DNA from: Blattamonas nauphoetae
Taxonomy: Eukaryota > Preaxostyla > Oxymonadida
DNA: 64,000 nucleotides
Direction of reading: 5' to 3'
Assembly (NCBI GenBank): GCA_033064195.1
Contig: JARBJD010000295.1
Span: forward strand, 28,767 to 92,766
The notes under the pieces: generated by a model
Told to the model about the DNA's origin: nothing
Seen by the model: the letters and a program-made list of their open reading frames with translations, nothing else
Database searches by the model: none
Part shown: positions 21,058-30,855 of the stretch, piece by piece
Layout: the number at the start of each line of letters is the position of its first letter
Numbering within the stretch: position 1 is the stretch's first letter
Program-made: the position numbers and the translations under genes

Positions 21058-24019
21058 ATGACAACTAATTTGGATAAGATGATTCCGTCAGGCTGTATGT
21101 GTTGAGCGTTACTGTTCGATCATTTTTCTATGATTATGTTTCAGACACGCTTGTGCGTCCAATCAGCGAAGGAGCTTTTGGTCGAGTTTTGGAAATCAAG
21201 GAATTGTCGACCGGACAGTCGTATGCTCTGAAACTGATTCCTCGATTGATGGAAGCGGATCAGAAGCGAGCAGAGCGTGAAGTTTCACTTCTGGAGGGAT
21301 TCCGACATGCTCGAATTGTTGGATTGCACCGATCTGTTGTGATGGAAACATATCATGGAATTGTGATGGATCTTGGAAAGCGTAATTTGAAGGACTTGAT
21401 GCTTCACTTTGAATCTCGGAATGAATTGATTCCTCTTGAGGTTTGTTTTCATTTTTCCTCGATCCACTTTTTCTTCTCTTCATCTTCTCTGATTGGAATA
21501 ATAATATCGATTTTTGATATGTTTTTCAGGTTGCTGTTCAGATTTCGATGGACATTGCTGAAGGGCTGTGTGTGATGCACACCCATACGACGTATCCGAC
21601 GGCTCATGGAGATCTGAAACCCGAAAATGTTCTTCTGACGGACGACGACCGTGCGATGCTCTGTTTGCGGTTCTATCATTTATTTACATTCATTTTGTGT
21701 TTCTTGTGCCCTTATTCTCGCATCTTGACCCTCAATCTTTCTGATCCATTTTTGTTTTGTTTCTGGTGATTTGGGGGCGGCAGGTGCGTCTGGGCTGAAC
21801 ACATCACATTCAACGAAAGATTTCCAGCCGTCTGAATACTCGTCACCAGAAAGGCTGAATGACAAAACGCACCGCGGAACCCCTCGAAGTGACATCTGGT
21901 CGTTGGGTGTGATTATCCATCGGATGGTGGCAGGGGAACCGCTATTTGTGGGTGAATCGTTGTCGGAGATGATTCGAGCGATTTCTAAATCCAACACTTC
22001 TGAAATCTCGACTTCACTTGATCCAGCCGTCCGAGATGTTCTCGTGCGACTCCTTGACCCTGTCTGCCTCTCACTTGCTTTCACTCTCTCATCTCCACTT
22101 CATCTCATCATTCATCACTGTCTCTTCTTGCAACTTCCAGAATCCTGATTCTCGGCCGAGCTCAACCGAACTGTTCAAAGACCGACTGCTGGAAAGGATG
22201 TTGGGACCAGAAACACCACTGTCGAAGATGAAGGATCGACAAATTCAGCTTCTCGAGAAGAAATTGGTCAATCTCATCGAAGAGAAAAGAGATGAACGGG
22301 AAGCGGACGGTGGAGTTGAGAAGAAAGCACACAAAGACACTCAAGCAACAAGTCACGATCTCTCCGAAAGTGTGGAGCGAGTTGAAAATGATGAGATGGA
22401 TGGACTGAAGCAACAACTGGCCGATCTTCCGATTTGGGTTGGAACAGAATCACTCCAAACACTCGACAGAACGGTTCACGTCCTCACTCCAACCACTCTC
22501 ACACAAATCGCCAAACTGGAGAAGGAATGGAGAACCGCATTCACTTTTCCGATCGACGAGGGAGAGTGGGAACTCAAAATCAGATTCACCAAACCGACTG
22601 GATGGAATGTGCGTGTGCTCTTCTCTCCTCTTCATCGTTTCAGTGATCAGCTTCATCCAACATCCTCTTCCCAAAGATGCCACTCAATTCACTTGCGGAT
22701 CCTGGAATGGTGGGATTGGTGGACATTTCGTTCTTTGGGATGGAGGGATGTGGAAAGCTGGGAAAGAATTCAAGCCAGCAGGCACAAACAAGAAATGTTC
22801 AACAATTGGGCAGACAGCAGCGATTCGAGTGAATTTGTGGACGAAAGAAGCTCGACTGTTTGTGGACGAGGAGGAACAACCTGGGTTCTTCACCGACATC
22901 CCTTCTCAACTCTGCCTCGGAATCTCAACTGCATTCACGAAAGAGTATCAATCAGTTGAAGTGATGTGGCTCAAGCTCCGAAGAGGAAATGATTTTTGGG
23001 AATCACATTCGCGCATCAGCACATTGATGAAAACAGTCCTGAATTACAATTCCAGCTCGAAAATGACATCTACAGATGAATCCACCATCTTCAACTCCCT
23101 TGTTGCTCTCGTGAAACAGGGATATCGCTTTGACAGCGCCCTCCAAGACAGAGCCGTCCAGTTTCTGACACATCTCACTTCATCGTTTCACCATAGTCCT
23201 CTCGCTGAGGCACTCACGACAGATCTCGTTCCCTCTTCAAACAAATCGCCTTCTGGCTTTGTTGAGAGCATTGTCACACTGCTGACATCTCCCAACTCGC
23301 CTGTGTTTGCGGAAACATTGAAATTCCTTTTCGAAACAACAGAAGAGATAAGAACAGGAATTGGATATCGCTTCGTTGCATCAGATCTGATTGCCCAGGT
23401 CTTCACAGCTGTTAAGCCCCAGACACGGCCAACTTCTGGGAATGAAGCAATTCACTACCGCCTTGTGAAAATCATCAACAACGTTGTCATCATTGCTGAT
23501 CCAGATTGGTTCAGGCACATCCCTACTGGACCAGTCGATAAATCCAACCACAATGAAGTCATCTTTCAGAGGGCGGTGATCCCATCGTCACAATACGTGA
23601 CGTTTCTGATCTCGAATCGATACATCCTCACTGGGAACTTGATCGACTCTTTCGTGTATCTGTTGTACGCACTCCTTCGAATATCCTCATTTCACCTCCC
23701 AACATTGGAGTTTGTACTCGCATCTCCGATTGTGATGGCATTGTTGAGTTGTCTCACATTCTCGGAAATAGATGCTATCAACTTTCAACTCTTCCGAAGT
23801 CTGGCCAATTCGTTCGGAGACTGGAAGCGAAAATACTTCGGCGAGCACCAGTCTGGTGGCCAGATTATCAAAGCTCTGATTGTGGAAGGCTTCGAAGACA
23901 CCGTCGATCAAATGTGGATGTTTGACAAGAAGGGACATGTTGGCCAACAAATGATTTTTCGTGTGTTCATGATCTCTTTCTCTCAGGGCGAGAATATGAG
24001 AGCAGAAAGTCGGTTCTGA
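21058..24019 (+). CDS. Ser/Thr kinase-SPRY protein fused to an ARM-like domain
   Basis: Six exons were assembled: 21058-21094, 21145-21440, 21530-21662, 21766-22061, 22141-22612 and 22644-24019 (about 869 aa). Kinase motifs: ISEGAFGRV glycine loop, YALKLIP with the VAIK-type lysine, EREVSLL with the alpha-C Glu, HGDLKPENVLL catalytic loop (HGD for HRD; Asp, Lys and Asn kept), CDLGAAG in place of DFG, SPERL, and SDIWSLGVIIHRM. A coiled linker follows (KDRQIQLLEKKLVNLIEEKR). A SPRY-like domain then runs from about WVGTESLQTL to SVEVMWLKLR. The last about 350 residues resemble the ARM-like protein encoded at 29724-30791 (compare NSLVALVKQ with RSLVATVKS). Exon sizes 296 and 133 are shared with two other kinases here. 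The exon 4 acceptor is TG, not AG. The 31-nt last intron is inferred from phase. A separate start at MKTVLNYN (about 23029) for the ARM part is possible. Confidence 0.7.
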
Positions 24020-24745
24020 TCTCAATTCTCACGAAATGTGTGCCTGCTTCATGTTTCGTTCGCACTGAATATCTATTTGTACCAGCCGAACACTCTCACA
24101 TCTCTTCTGAACCCCAATCGAACACAACAAATCAAAAACTAAATGAGAATGAGCATTTCACCATCCCAGAAGGAAAATATGTTGTGAACAACATGGAAAT
24201 CACGCAACGATCTGTTGCAGTTCCTGGACAGCTGCCGCTGGAATGAACGTCTCATAGCCTAGCTCAAGCAGTGAAAGACAACATGAAATGCTGGATTCCT
24301 CTCGTGGTTGTTTTGCATGTGCTCTTCTGGCGTTAATTCTGGTTGTGGTTGTCTTGATGCGACGCCGAAAGAAGAACAAAGCAAGAAAAGAAGATGTAAA
24401 TCTTGAAAGACGATGGATACCACAACGACGACAGTCACAACTCTGTCCACACGGCTGGATAGAAGCAGTTGCATTCACTCTTGACAGCCAACGACACTCA
24501 TCGATCGAATCAAAACACAAAGTGGGTTCCGGCCTCTGTAGGTCAAACAGCGGTTCTGATTGTGGGAGAGGATCAATTTGGTCGACAGAGGATCGAAGAT
24601 GGATTCGTGAAATCACAAGACACACTGTTCAACAAACTTCATGGACGTGAGAGGAAGCCAGAATTGATCATCACTCGAACGCTGTTTATTTCCGAAACAC
24701 CTCGCGATTCTCCAGTCAATGATCATCATTTTAATCGCATCTAAG
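24020..24745 (+). pseudogene. Relic of a receptor pseudokinase gene
   Basis: Fragments of the giant receptor family lie on the plus strand in more than one frame. NMKCWIPLVVVLHVLFW (about 24282) matches the membrane entry of the receptors (ESMKWWIPLVVGVV). It stops at a TAA and continues one frame over as ALLALILVVVVLMRRRKKNK, the rest of the helix and its stop-transfer segment. Farther on, VGQTAVLIVGEDQFG and DTLFNKLHGRERKPELIITR resemble the start of the receptor pseudokinase region (compare GHDTLYDRIHKGEG). The beta-helix ectodomain and the C-lobe are missing. This is the broken 3' portion of a fourth receptor gene, lying directly after the kinase-ARM gene. Confidence 0.6.
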
Positions 24746-25225
24746 ACTTCACCTTTCGTTCTTCATCGCACAACCAATCTCCCCCTCATCAGATAAATGA
24801 TGTGTCCTCACATGTCGATTGACATCAATTCCAAGCATGATTCGTCTCGATCAATGTCACGGCATACACTGTCTGAACGAAATCAGAATCCACATCAACG
24901 AAACACACACGATGTCAGCACGACAACCACTTCACCTCATTCTCAACTCAGTCGTGCTTACCTGCCGTTCATCGACACCACTTTCACTCGTTGTTGATGG
25001 AAATCCCTTTCATTGACTTCGCAGTACTCACTCCACCGTGGGCACACCCACCATGTCACTGGTGTGTTTCATTGGACAGATTGATATGCTGCATTCCTTC
25101 CCAGCGCGTCACTGTCCCAGCATTCAATTCTGAGTCTTCATTGTTTTGTTCTGCTTCGGTTTTCATGACAGTTTGTTTTTCTTCATTCACGTTTCTTGCA
25201 TCCACGAGAATGAGCAATGTGTGAA
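24746..25225. other. Intergenic, no supported gene
   Basis: 480 bp between the receptor relic and the left end of the hAT element. Short frames are His/Ser/Thr-rich and unlike any family here. It may hold further receptor debris that I cannot align by eye. Confidence 0.4.
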
Positions 25226-25290
25226 TAGTCACCTGAAAACCCGGGAGTAAATAACAAATCGGTAGTTTTTTTTGGGGTCCCAAAAGTGAT
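25226..25290 (+). repeat. hAT left terminal inverted repeat
   Basis: It reads TAGTCACCTGAAAACCCGGG at its outer end and includes an eight-T run and GGGGTCCC. It is identical over about 62 bp to the complement of the right end. Confidence 0.9.
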
Positions 25291-25416
25291 GAGTAACAAA
25301 CCTCATTTTAACGGTTGTACACGGTGGTTTTTCGCCACTTAAACATAATAAAACACCACGCACCCAAAAACACGTGTTTTTTCACCATTTCTTTGATCAA
25401 CCCATGACTTTTTTTT

Positions 25417-27564
25417 ATGGATCAATTTTTTCAAAAGAAGGAAATAACTCCACAACAGCATCAACGAGACTCTCCTCAGGTACAGCAACCCAAACAATCA
25501 GTCCAAAGACAACAAACCTCCATAACAGCACTCCCAGCGGTTGTCGATTTTGTTCATAATACCTCAATGAAAATCCACAATTCATCACAGCCTGTTTACA
25601 AAATCATTGGACAAGGTATTTTATGCATTCCATGTTCTGCTGCTCGCCTGATTCGCCAAGGGAATCTCCCTGAGAACTGGATGGAACAGATCTCAGAACC
25701 AACAATCCGCTCGATTAGGTCAACTCACGAAAATGAGCGTCATCAGAATCCCAAATCCAACCATCGACTCAATCTTGAACTTTACACACAATATATGAAC
25801 TGCCGGTGGGTGATCAAACAACCAGATCATCAAAGATCCTTCAGAGAGTTAGCTGCTTTGAGATTCCAGCAGGTGAACAGGATATCGCACAAATCACTGT
25901 CTGATGAATTCATGACTGATCTTCAACTCCTCGAAAATCGTCTCGATCCTGACAACAAACTCGCGGATTTTGGCTACATGTCCACCACGATTCAGTCTGA
26001 AATGCGACAAATCATTTCCAACGGTCTTCACACCGATCTGAAATCTCTCCTTCAAACCGCTTCCTTCTACAGCATCCTTTTGGACGAATCCACGGATGCA
26101 GGTAATTTGAGCGAATTACTCGTCTCAGGACATTTTTTGATTGATGGAGCTATTCAACCAAAATTCCTGGGAATTGTAACGTTGGGCTCGGAAGGAGGCA
26201 CAGGGGCAAATATTGCCTCGAAGGCAAAGATCATTTTGGATTCGTACGATCTCGATAAGTCGAAGTGCATTGGTCTTGCTTCCGACGGTGCAAGTAATCT
26301 GACTGGTGAATACAGAGGGGCCGTAACCCTCCTAAACCGTGACTATCCCAATGCGGTCCCCATCCACTGTTCTTCACATCGAATCGCCCTTGCCTCGAAT
26401 TCGTTAAGCAAACAGTCGGATCTCTCCTCGTTCCACAAGGTAGAAACAATTCTAGCAAAACTGGCGTCCTCTTTCCACCACTCATCTTCTTTGTCAAACA
26501 AACTGCGAGATGCACAAATTGCGAGTCACAAATCACCCAGATGCATTCATACCCCTTCAGCAACTCGGTGGCTCAGTCTCGCTCGGTGGTCTTCCTCAGT
26601 GATCTATTCACTCTCTGAAATTGTTCAAGTCTTAATGCCGCTTCAATCGTCAAATGCAATTTTTTCATCAATCATCAAGCATCTGAACTCACCAACCTTT
26701 TTGGAAAGCCTGATCATTCTAGATGCTGTGGTGAACATTTTATTTCATTTACAGGTGACTATTCAAAAGCATGATCTCACAATCCATCATTTTCTGGCTG
26801 CTTTCTCTTCCTCGAAGGACACACTGGAAAAACTCAAAAACAATAATCAGATCATCAACAGTCTAAAACAATGCCCGCACTATTGTTCAGTCTGTGGAGG
26901 GATTTCTGGTGGGACGATAAAACAGATCAGAGGATCAGCTGCAAAATACATCAATGCGACGCTCGGAAGTCTTCATGATCGATTTCCATCTTCAGAATTC
27001 ATGTCAGCCTTCAATGTGTTTGATATTACCGCAGGGAAGACGCAACCAACAACTGACATTGGGAGAAACACACAGATTCAAATTATTCTGGATGCCTTCC
27101 CCAATATTTTTCCTCAATCAACGCATGCACATTGTCATGCTGCTTGGAACCATTTTCAAACGCGACTATGCGCAGATCCTCAAAAATATCAGAATGTCGA
27201 TGCGCTCCTCCGTGATCTCCAGCAGGCTCAACATTACCCGTTCCTTTCCACAATCGCTCAGATATCTCTCTCTCTTTCTGTGTCAACGGCCCCTGTGGAG
27301 TCATACTTTTCGACGATGAACTTGATCAAGTCATCACGAAGAAGTTGTTTGACTTCGGTTCATCTCAACGAGTATATGATGCTACGGTTGAACGGTCCCC
27401 CTTTCCTTTCAAACGAGACGCTGGACAACCTTCTGGACATATGGTTTACTTCACCTCGTCGTTTCGTCTCGAGAAACGACGAAAAGGAGGATGATCGCGG
27501 AACACACCATGACACGCTGTATCCCATGCCACTTTTAAGTACCAGCTTTTTTACACAAGATTAA
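25417..27564 (+). CDS. hAT transposase
   Basis: A 715-codon uninterrupted frame that begins MDQFFQKKEITPQQ. A Cys/His-rich N-terminal segment (GILCIPCSAARLIRQG) may be a degenerate zinc finger. The catalytic domain shows ILLDESTDAGNLSELLVSGHF with the first acidic residue, GLASDGASNLTGEYRG, the hAT helix HCSSHRIALASNSL, and TRWLSLARW, the hAT R-W motif. The C-terminal dimerisation region is SLSVSTAPVESYFSTMNLIK followed by LNEYMMLRLNG. Length and motif order fit hAT transposases of the zinc-finger-containing type. No intron is needed. All expected parts seem to be present, so the protein may be active, though I cannot confirm the three acidic catalytic residues by alignment. Confidence 0.88.
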   Translation: MDQFFQKKEITPQQHQRDSPQVQQPKQSVQRQQTSITALPAVVDFVHNTSMKIHNSSQPVYKIIGQGILCIPCSAARLIRQGNLPENWMEQISEPTIRSIRSTHENERHQNPKSNHRLNLELYTQYMNCRWVIKQPDHQRSFRELAALRFQQVNRISHKSLSDEFMTDLQLLENRLDPDNKLADFGYMSTTIQSEMRQIISNGLHTDLKSLLQTASFYSILLDESTDAGNLSELLVSGHFLIDGAIQPKFLGIVTLGSEGGTGANIASKAKIILDSYDLDKSKCIGLASDGASNLTGEYRGAVTLLNRDYPNAVPIHCSSHRIALASNSLSKQSDLSSFHKVETILAKLASSFHHSSSLSNKLRDAQIASHKSPRCIHTPSATRWLSLARWSSSVIYSLSEIVQVLMPLQSSNAIFSSIIKHLNSPTFLESLIILDAVVNILFHLQVTIQKHDLTIHHFLAAFSSSKDTLEKLKNNNQIINSLKQCPHYCSVCGGISGGTIKQIRGSAAKYINATLGSLHDRFPSSEFMSAFNVFDITAGKTQPTTDIGRNTQIQIILDAFPNIFPQSTHAHCHAAWNHFQTRLCADPQKYQNVDALLRDLQQAQHYPFLSTIAQISLSLSVSTAPVESYFSTMNLIKSSRRSCLTSVHLNEYMMLRLNGPPFLSNETLDNLLDIWFTSPRRFVSRNDEKEDDRGTHHDTLYPMPLLSTSFFTQD

Positions 27565-27840
27565 CTTGTTTCTCTTCACTTCAGAATGTTTATTTCCTCA
27601 ATCTCTCTCTAGAATGCGACAACTAGTCTGATCTCAGAGTTTTTCAATGTAGGAAATTTTATTTTACAAATAAACTCGTGAATTCAACTATACCCCTCTC
27701 CACCAATTTCCGAAACGCAACAGAGCGAAAGAGAGCGTGAGTTGAGAGAGATAAATGATTGTGACAAAAAAAACACGACTAACACGAGATAAACGGCAGA
27801 AAACACTTGCCCACCACATCCACAACTTAAAAAAAGGTCT

Positions 27841-27922
27841 GATGAGTAACACTGGATTTCCGATTTTTTCGACAATTTTTCAATCTAAATGACATTTTTA
27901 TGAATAAATGAAGTGTCCTAGG
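27841..27922. repeat. Internal inverted copy of the hAT subterminal sequence
   Basis: This 80-bp stretch, starting GATGAGTAACACTGGATTTC, is the near-exact reverse complement of 29274-29351, which sits just inside the right terminal repeat. It implies an inverted duplication or a truncated related element in the right half of the transposon. Confidence 0.8.
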
Positions 27923-28491
27923 TGGTTCAGCACAAATAGTTTTGATTACCCAGCATGATTTTCTCATGGACTTGAAAAGTTGATCTCGTTGTATCTTCAT
28001 ACCCAGACAAAATTTTGACCTGAAATTTTCGCGAAAATGAATGTTTTGAGAAATATAAACTTTTGATATTTCAACTTTTCAAAAAAATTTTCCCCCTCGA
28101 GAGAATGTGAAATCCACTTTTAATGGATGTTTGAAATTGACTTCTCACCGTGCATCAGATGGGAATCTCGTTTTTAAAATTCATCAAAATGATGTCAACA
28201 CTGTCACAATCGAATCAAACTGGTCAATTTTGCATACAAGGTGAATGGTGAGTGACAAGTCCGAAGACTCTCTGAAAATTCCTCGAAAAACGATGAAAAA
28301 CCATGATTTTGTGATCGTCGAAGAAAAAAAGTTGAAATATCAAAAGTTTATATTTCTCAACACATTCATTTTCGCGAAAATTTCAGGTCAAAATTTTGTC
28401 TGGTTATGAAGATACAACGAGATCAACTTTTCAAGTCCATGAGAAAATCATGCTGGGTAATCAAAACTATTTGTTCTGAACCACCTAGGAC
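27915..28491. mobile_element. Foldback MITE nested in the hAT element
   Basis: A 577-bp element with inverted arms of about 165 bp (27915-28080 and 28327-28491) that differ at only a few positions. The ends read GTCCTAGGTGGTTCAG. CCTAGG borders both sides and may be a target duplication or part of the arms. It carries no coding capacity. It interrupts one arm of the larger inverted duplication (27841 and on, versus 29274-29351), so it inserted after that structure formed. Confidence 0.8.
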
Positions 28492-29273
28492 CAGGGTTCT
28501 AAATCTCCATCGTGCCCAGATCATTTCAATATTCTCGTTTGAATTTTATTATTCCAGGTAAACAGCGGTTTCTAAGTGGAATAACTAGGTAAGAAGTCTC
28601 AAACATTTTGAATTGTGAAGCGGAAGGACCGATCTTTTTGAGTTGCTTGCTTTGTCATGGTCTTCCAGTAGATCATAAAACTGTGAAAAGAAACAACCTA
28701 CTGAACTCCTTTTATGCTTGATTTTGCAGTGTTGGAAGAATATGTTTGTTTGTACGACAAGAAAAATGATACTGAAAAATGAGTTTGTTCTGAGGGAGAG
28801 ATTGGTCCAGATCCCTTCAAAACTGCATAAAAAGGAGAAAAAAAGAACAATTAGTTTGTTCGATCATCAGATTATTTGATGAAAACATACAAGAGAGACC
28901 ATCCTTGAGATCGTCTGAATTTTACGAGATGACGCTGTCAGCCGGAATTTCCGAAGTAGAAAAGTCTTCCATGATATTGTAATGAGTTGTTTCCTCATCT
29001 GAATAATATCATCATTCCCCATGACGATTGGGAACTCTGCCCATTATTAGTCGTTTTCACCTAGAAATTGACACTTGTGAAATTAGAAATGTATAACAGT
29101 GAAATGAAAAAAATGACAATATTCCTCTGAGGAGTGTTGTAGCACCACTAGGATCCTCTGTGTATACGAACGGAGTGGATCATCGTGAGAACATCGTGCG
29201 GGGATCGCGGCCTCGTGCGGTTTATCGGAAGACCTGTCCGAAAAAGACCGCACGAGGCAGGTTTCGAACCCTG
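28492..29273. other. Non-coding interior of the hAT right half
   Basis: About 780 bp without coding potential. It ends with two strong palindromes: a hairpin at about 29210-29259 (12-bp stem GCCTCGTGCGGT) and a near-perfect palindrome GGCAGGTTTCGAACCCTGCC at 29255-29274. Confidence 0.5.
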
Positions 29274-29352
29274 CCTAGGACACTTCATTTATTCATAAAA
29301 ATGTCATTTAGATTGAAAAATTGTCGAAAAAATCGGAAATCCAGTGTTACTA

Positions 29353-29417
29353 TTCACTTTTGGGACCCCAAAAAAAACTACCGATTTGTTATTTACTCCC
29401 GGGTTTTCAGGTGACTA
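29353..29417 (-). repeat. hAT right terminal inverted repeat
   Basis: The reverse complement of the left end over about 62 bp, ending CAGGTGACTA at 29417. Confidence 0.9.
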
Positions 29418-29723
29418 AATGTCTCTGTCCAGAACCAGTCCTGGAAATCAAAACAAACAAATGAATGTGGGTACTTATCTCTGAGGCAAAAACTGAAACC
29501 TTAGTGTTGTTCTCCTCACATTAAATCCTGATTTATCCCACTTTTTCCGAAATTCAAAGTTCAAGATGTCCTCTGGAGCGTAGCGATCAAAGAGGACAAA
29601 TCAGTGCAAATTAGCCATGAGGTGATGCCAGAACCCACAAAGGTCACACACAAACAGTGTGTGTTGTCCAAAAGAAGCCACAAACAGGTTGAATGGATTG
29701 CTGGATCTTGTTTGTTTCTATTC
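29418..29723. other. Intergenic, no supported gene
   Basis: About 300 bp between the hAT right end and the 3' end of the minus-strand ARM-like gene. Nothing recognisable was seen. Confidence 0.4.
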
Positions 29724-30791
29724 TCATTCCGGAAGGTTCATTCCAAGCATATTCTTCCATTCAATCGAGAATGCAACAATAGCTGATCCGAAGTATCCGT
29801 TTTGGCCGTTTCGCATCCTTGCCTCCATCACATCGTCGATGCCCTCCATTCTCAACATTCGATGTGCTGTCTTCGACATCTGTGGCTCTTCTCGGCTTTG
29901 ATCGTTCCATTCTTGCTGGGCAATGGTCATGAAATTTAGAAAATACTTGATAAATTCATCATCTTCGCTGATAAGGAGATGGCTTGGTAAAGTGAGAAAT
30001 ACTGGCATATTCAGAAGAAAGTCCATTGTGGGTCGATAATATGGAGAAATGTGGACGAGTCGAGGAAGAAGGTGGATAAAATACTTGGAATGGTTTCCAC
30101 CGACGATCGAATAGTGGTTCACGCATAAATGGCAGATATACTTCTCCGAAGGTGCAAGGACTTGTTTCAACACCGTCTCACGAACAGCTTGTTGTTCATC
30201 ATGATCTTTAATTTCGAGAGATGTGAGACTAAGTTGAGTTGCGAGCCAGACAGATCGTTGGATGGTTGAGATGAGACAATGGTGGATATCCTTTGCTTCC
30301 ACAAAAGAAAGAGACAGTGGATTGAGAGTGTTGATGAGTTCAGAGATCAGATTAGCTTTGACGAGTACAAGAAGGTTTTCCGCGGAACACCACTTGAATA
30401 GAATAATCAGTATCTTCATTGTTGCTTTGGTGATTGCTCGATTGGATGTGGAAAGGAGAACTACAATGGACTGAACGAAATCTGTCAAAGATTCACCAAA
30501 TTTTCGCCGATAGCTGTTGAGATAAGCTGTTGCTGATCGATGATTCCGTGGAACAACTAATTTGAGAAATTTCACTGCCTTCACTTCTAGGGACCCATCA
30601 AGTGCAAGCTGGGATTTCACTGTCGCAACAAGAGATCGAAAGACAACGGCCTTTCTGTCTTCATCGTCAAGCTGATCTTCATTCCACCTCAGGAAACGAG
30701 AACAGTCCGGAGATGGTGAAAAGAAGTAGGATGAGATATCGCAGCAAGGAGAATCAGTGGACGGGGGCGGATTCGCGTCTAAAGTCGTCAT
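29724..30791 (-). CDS. ARM-like helical protein, lineage-specific family
   Basis: Single-exon gene of 355 aa starting MTTLDANPPPSTDSPCCDIS. After a short Ser/Pro/Cys N-terminus it is wholly alpha-helical in character, with hydrophobic helix pairs typical of armadillo/HEAT folds: FRSLVATVKSQLALDG, FVQSIVVLLSTSNRAITK, ATMKILIILFKW, LLVLVKANLISELINTL. It ends with RMLRMEGIDDVMEARM. The same helices occur in the last exon of the kinase gene at 21058-24019, and the C-terminal EG-DD pattern recurs in the relic at 3288-5351, so these belong to one family. No catalytic motif is visible, and a scaffold or binding role is likely. Its ATG is only 64 bp from the divergent start of the four-SPRY kinase, so the two must share a promoter region. 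Confidence 0.75.
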   Translation of the reverse strand: MTTLDANPPPSTDSPCCDISSYFFSPSPDCSRFLRWNEDQLDDEDRKAVVFRSLVATVKSQLALDGSLEVKAVKFLKLVVPRNHRSATAYLNSYRRKFGESLTDFVQSIVVLLSTSNRAITKATMKILIILFKWCSAENLLVLVKANLISELINTLNPLSLSFVEAKDIHHCLISTIQRSVWLATQLSLTSLEIKDHDEQQAVRETVLKQVLAPSEKYICHLCVNHYSIVGGNHSKYFIHLLPRLVHISPYYRPTMDFLLNMPVFLTLPSHLLISEDDEFIKYFLNFMTIAQQEWNDQSREEPQMSKTAHRMLRMEGIDDVMEARMRNGQNGYFGSAIVAFSIEWKNMLGMNLPE

Positions 30792-30855
30792 TCTAATGGA
30801 TCGAGACGAGATTCGGTGTTATAAAGTATGGGCATTTTCCAACTCATCATCGAAA

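Larger units (their letters stand above)
25226..29417 (+). mobile_element. hAT-family DNA transposon, about 4.2 kb
   Basis: The ends are inverted repeats of about 62 identical bp beginning TAGTCACCTGAAAACCCGGG, at 25226-25290 and (inverted) 29353-29417; similarity extends to about 75 bp with two differences. The element encloses a full hAT transposase gene. No exact 8-bp target duplication is visible: the left flank is TGTGTGAA and the right flank AATGTCTC. An AATGTGTG/AATGTCTC pair offset by 2 bp matches at six of eight positions, and a TA dinucleotide flanks both sides if the repeat is taken to start at GTCACC. The right half (27.6-29.3 kb) carries a nested foldback element and an internal inverted duplication of the subterminal sequence. 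The near-identical ends and open transposase frame suggest a young insertion. Confidence 0.85.

Noticed and set aside
29250-29280. tRNA-like T-arm (GCAGGTTTCGAACCCTGC)
   Set aside because: No A box, anticodon arm or acceptor pairing around it; it is better explained as a palindrome within the transposon.
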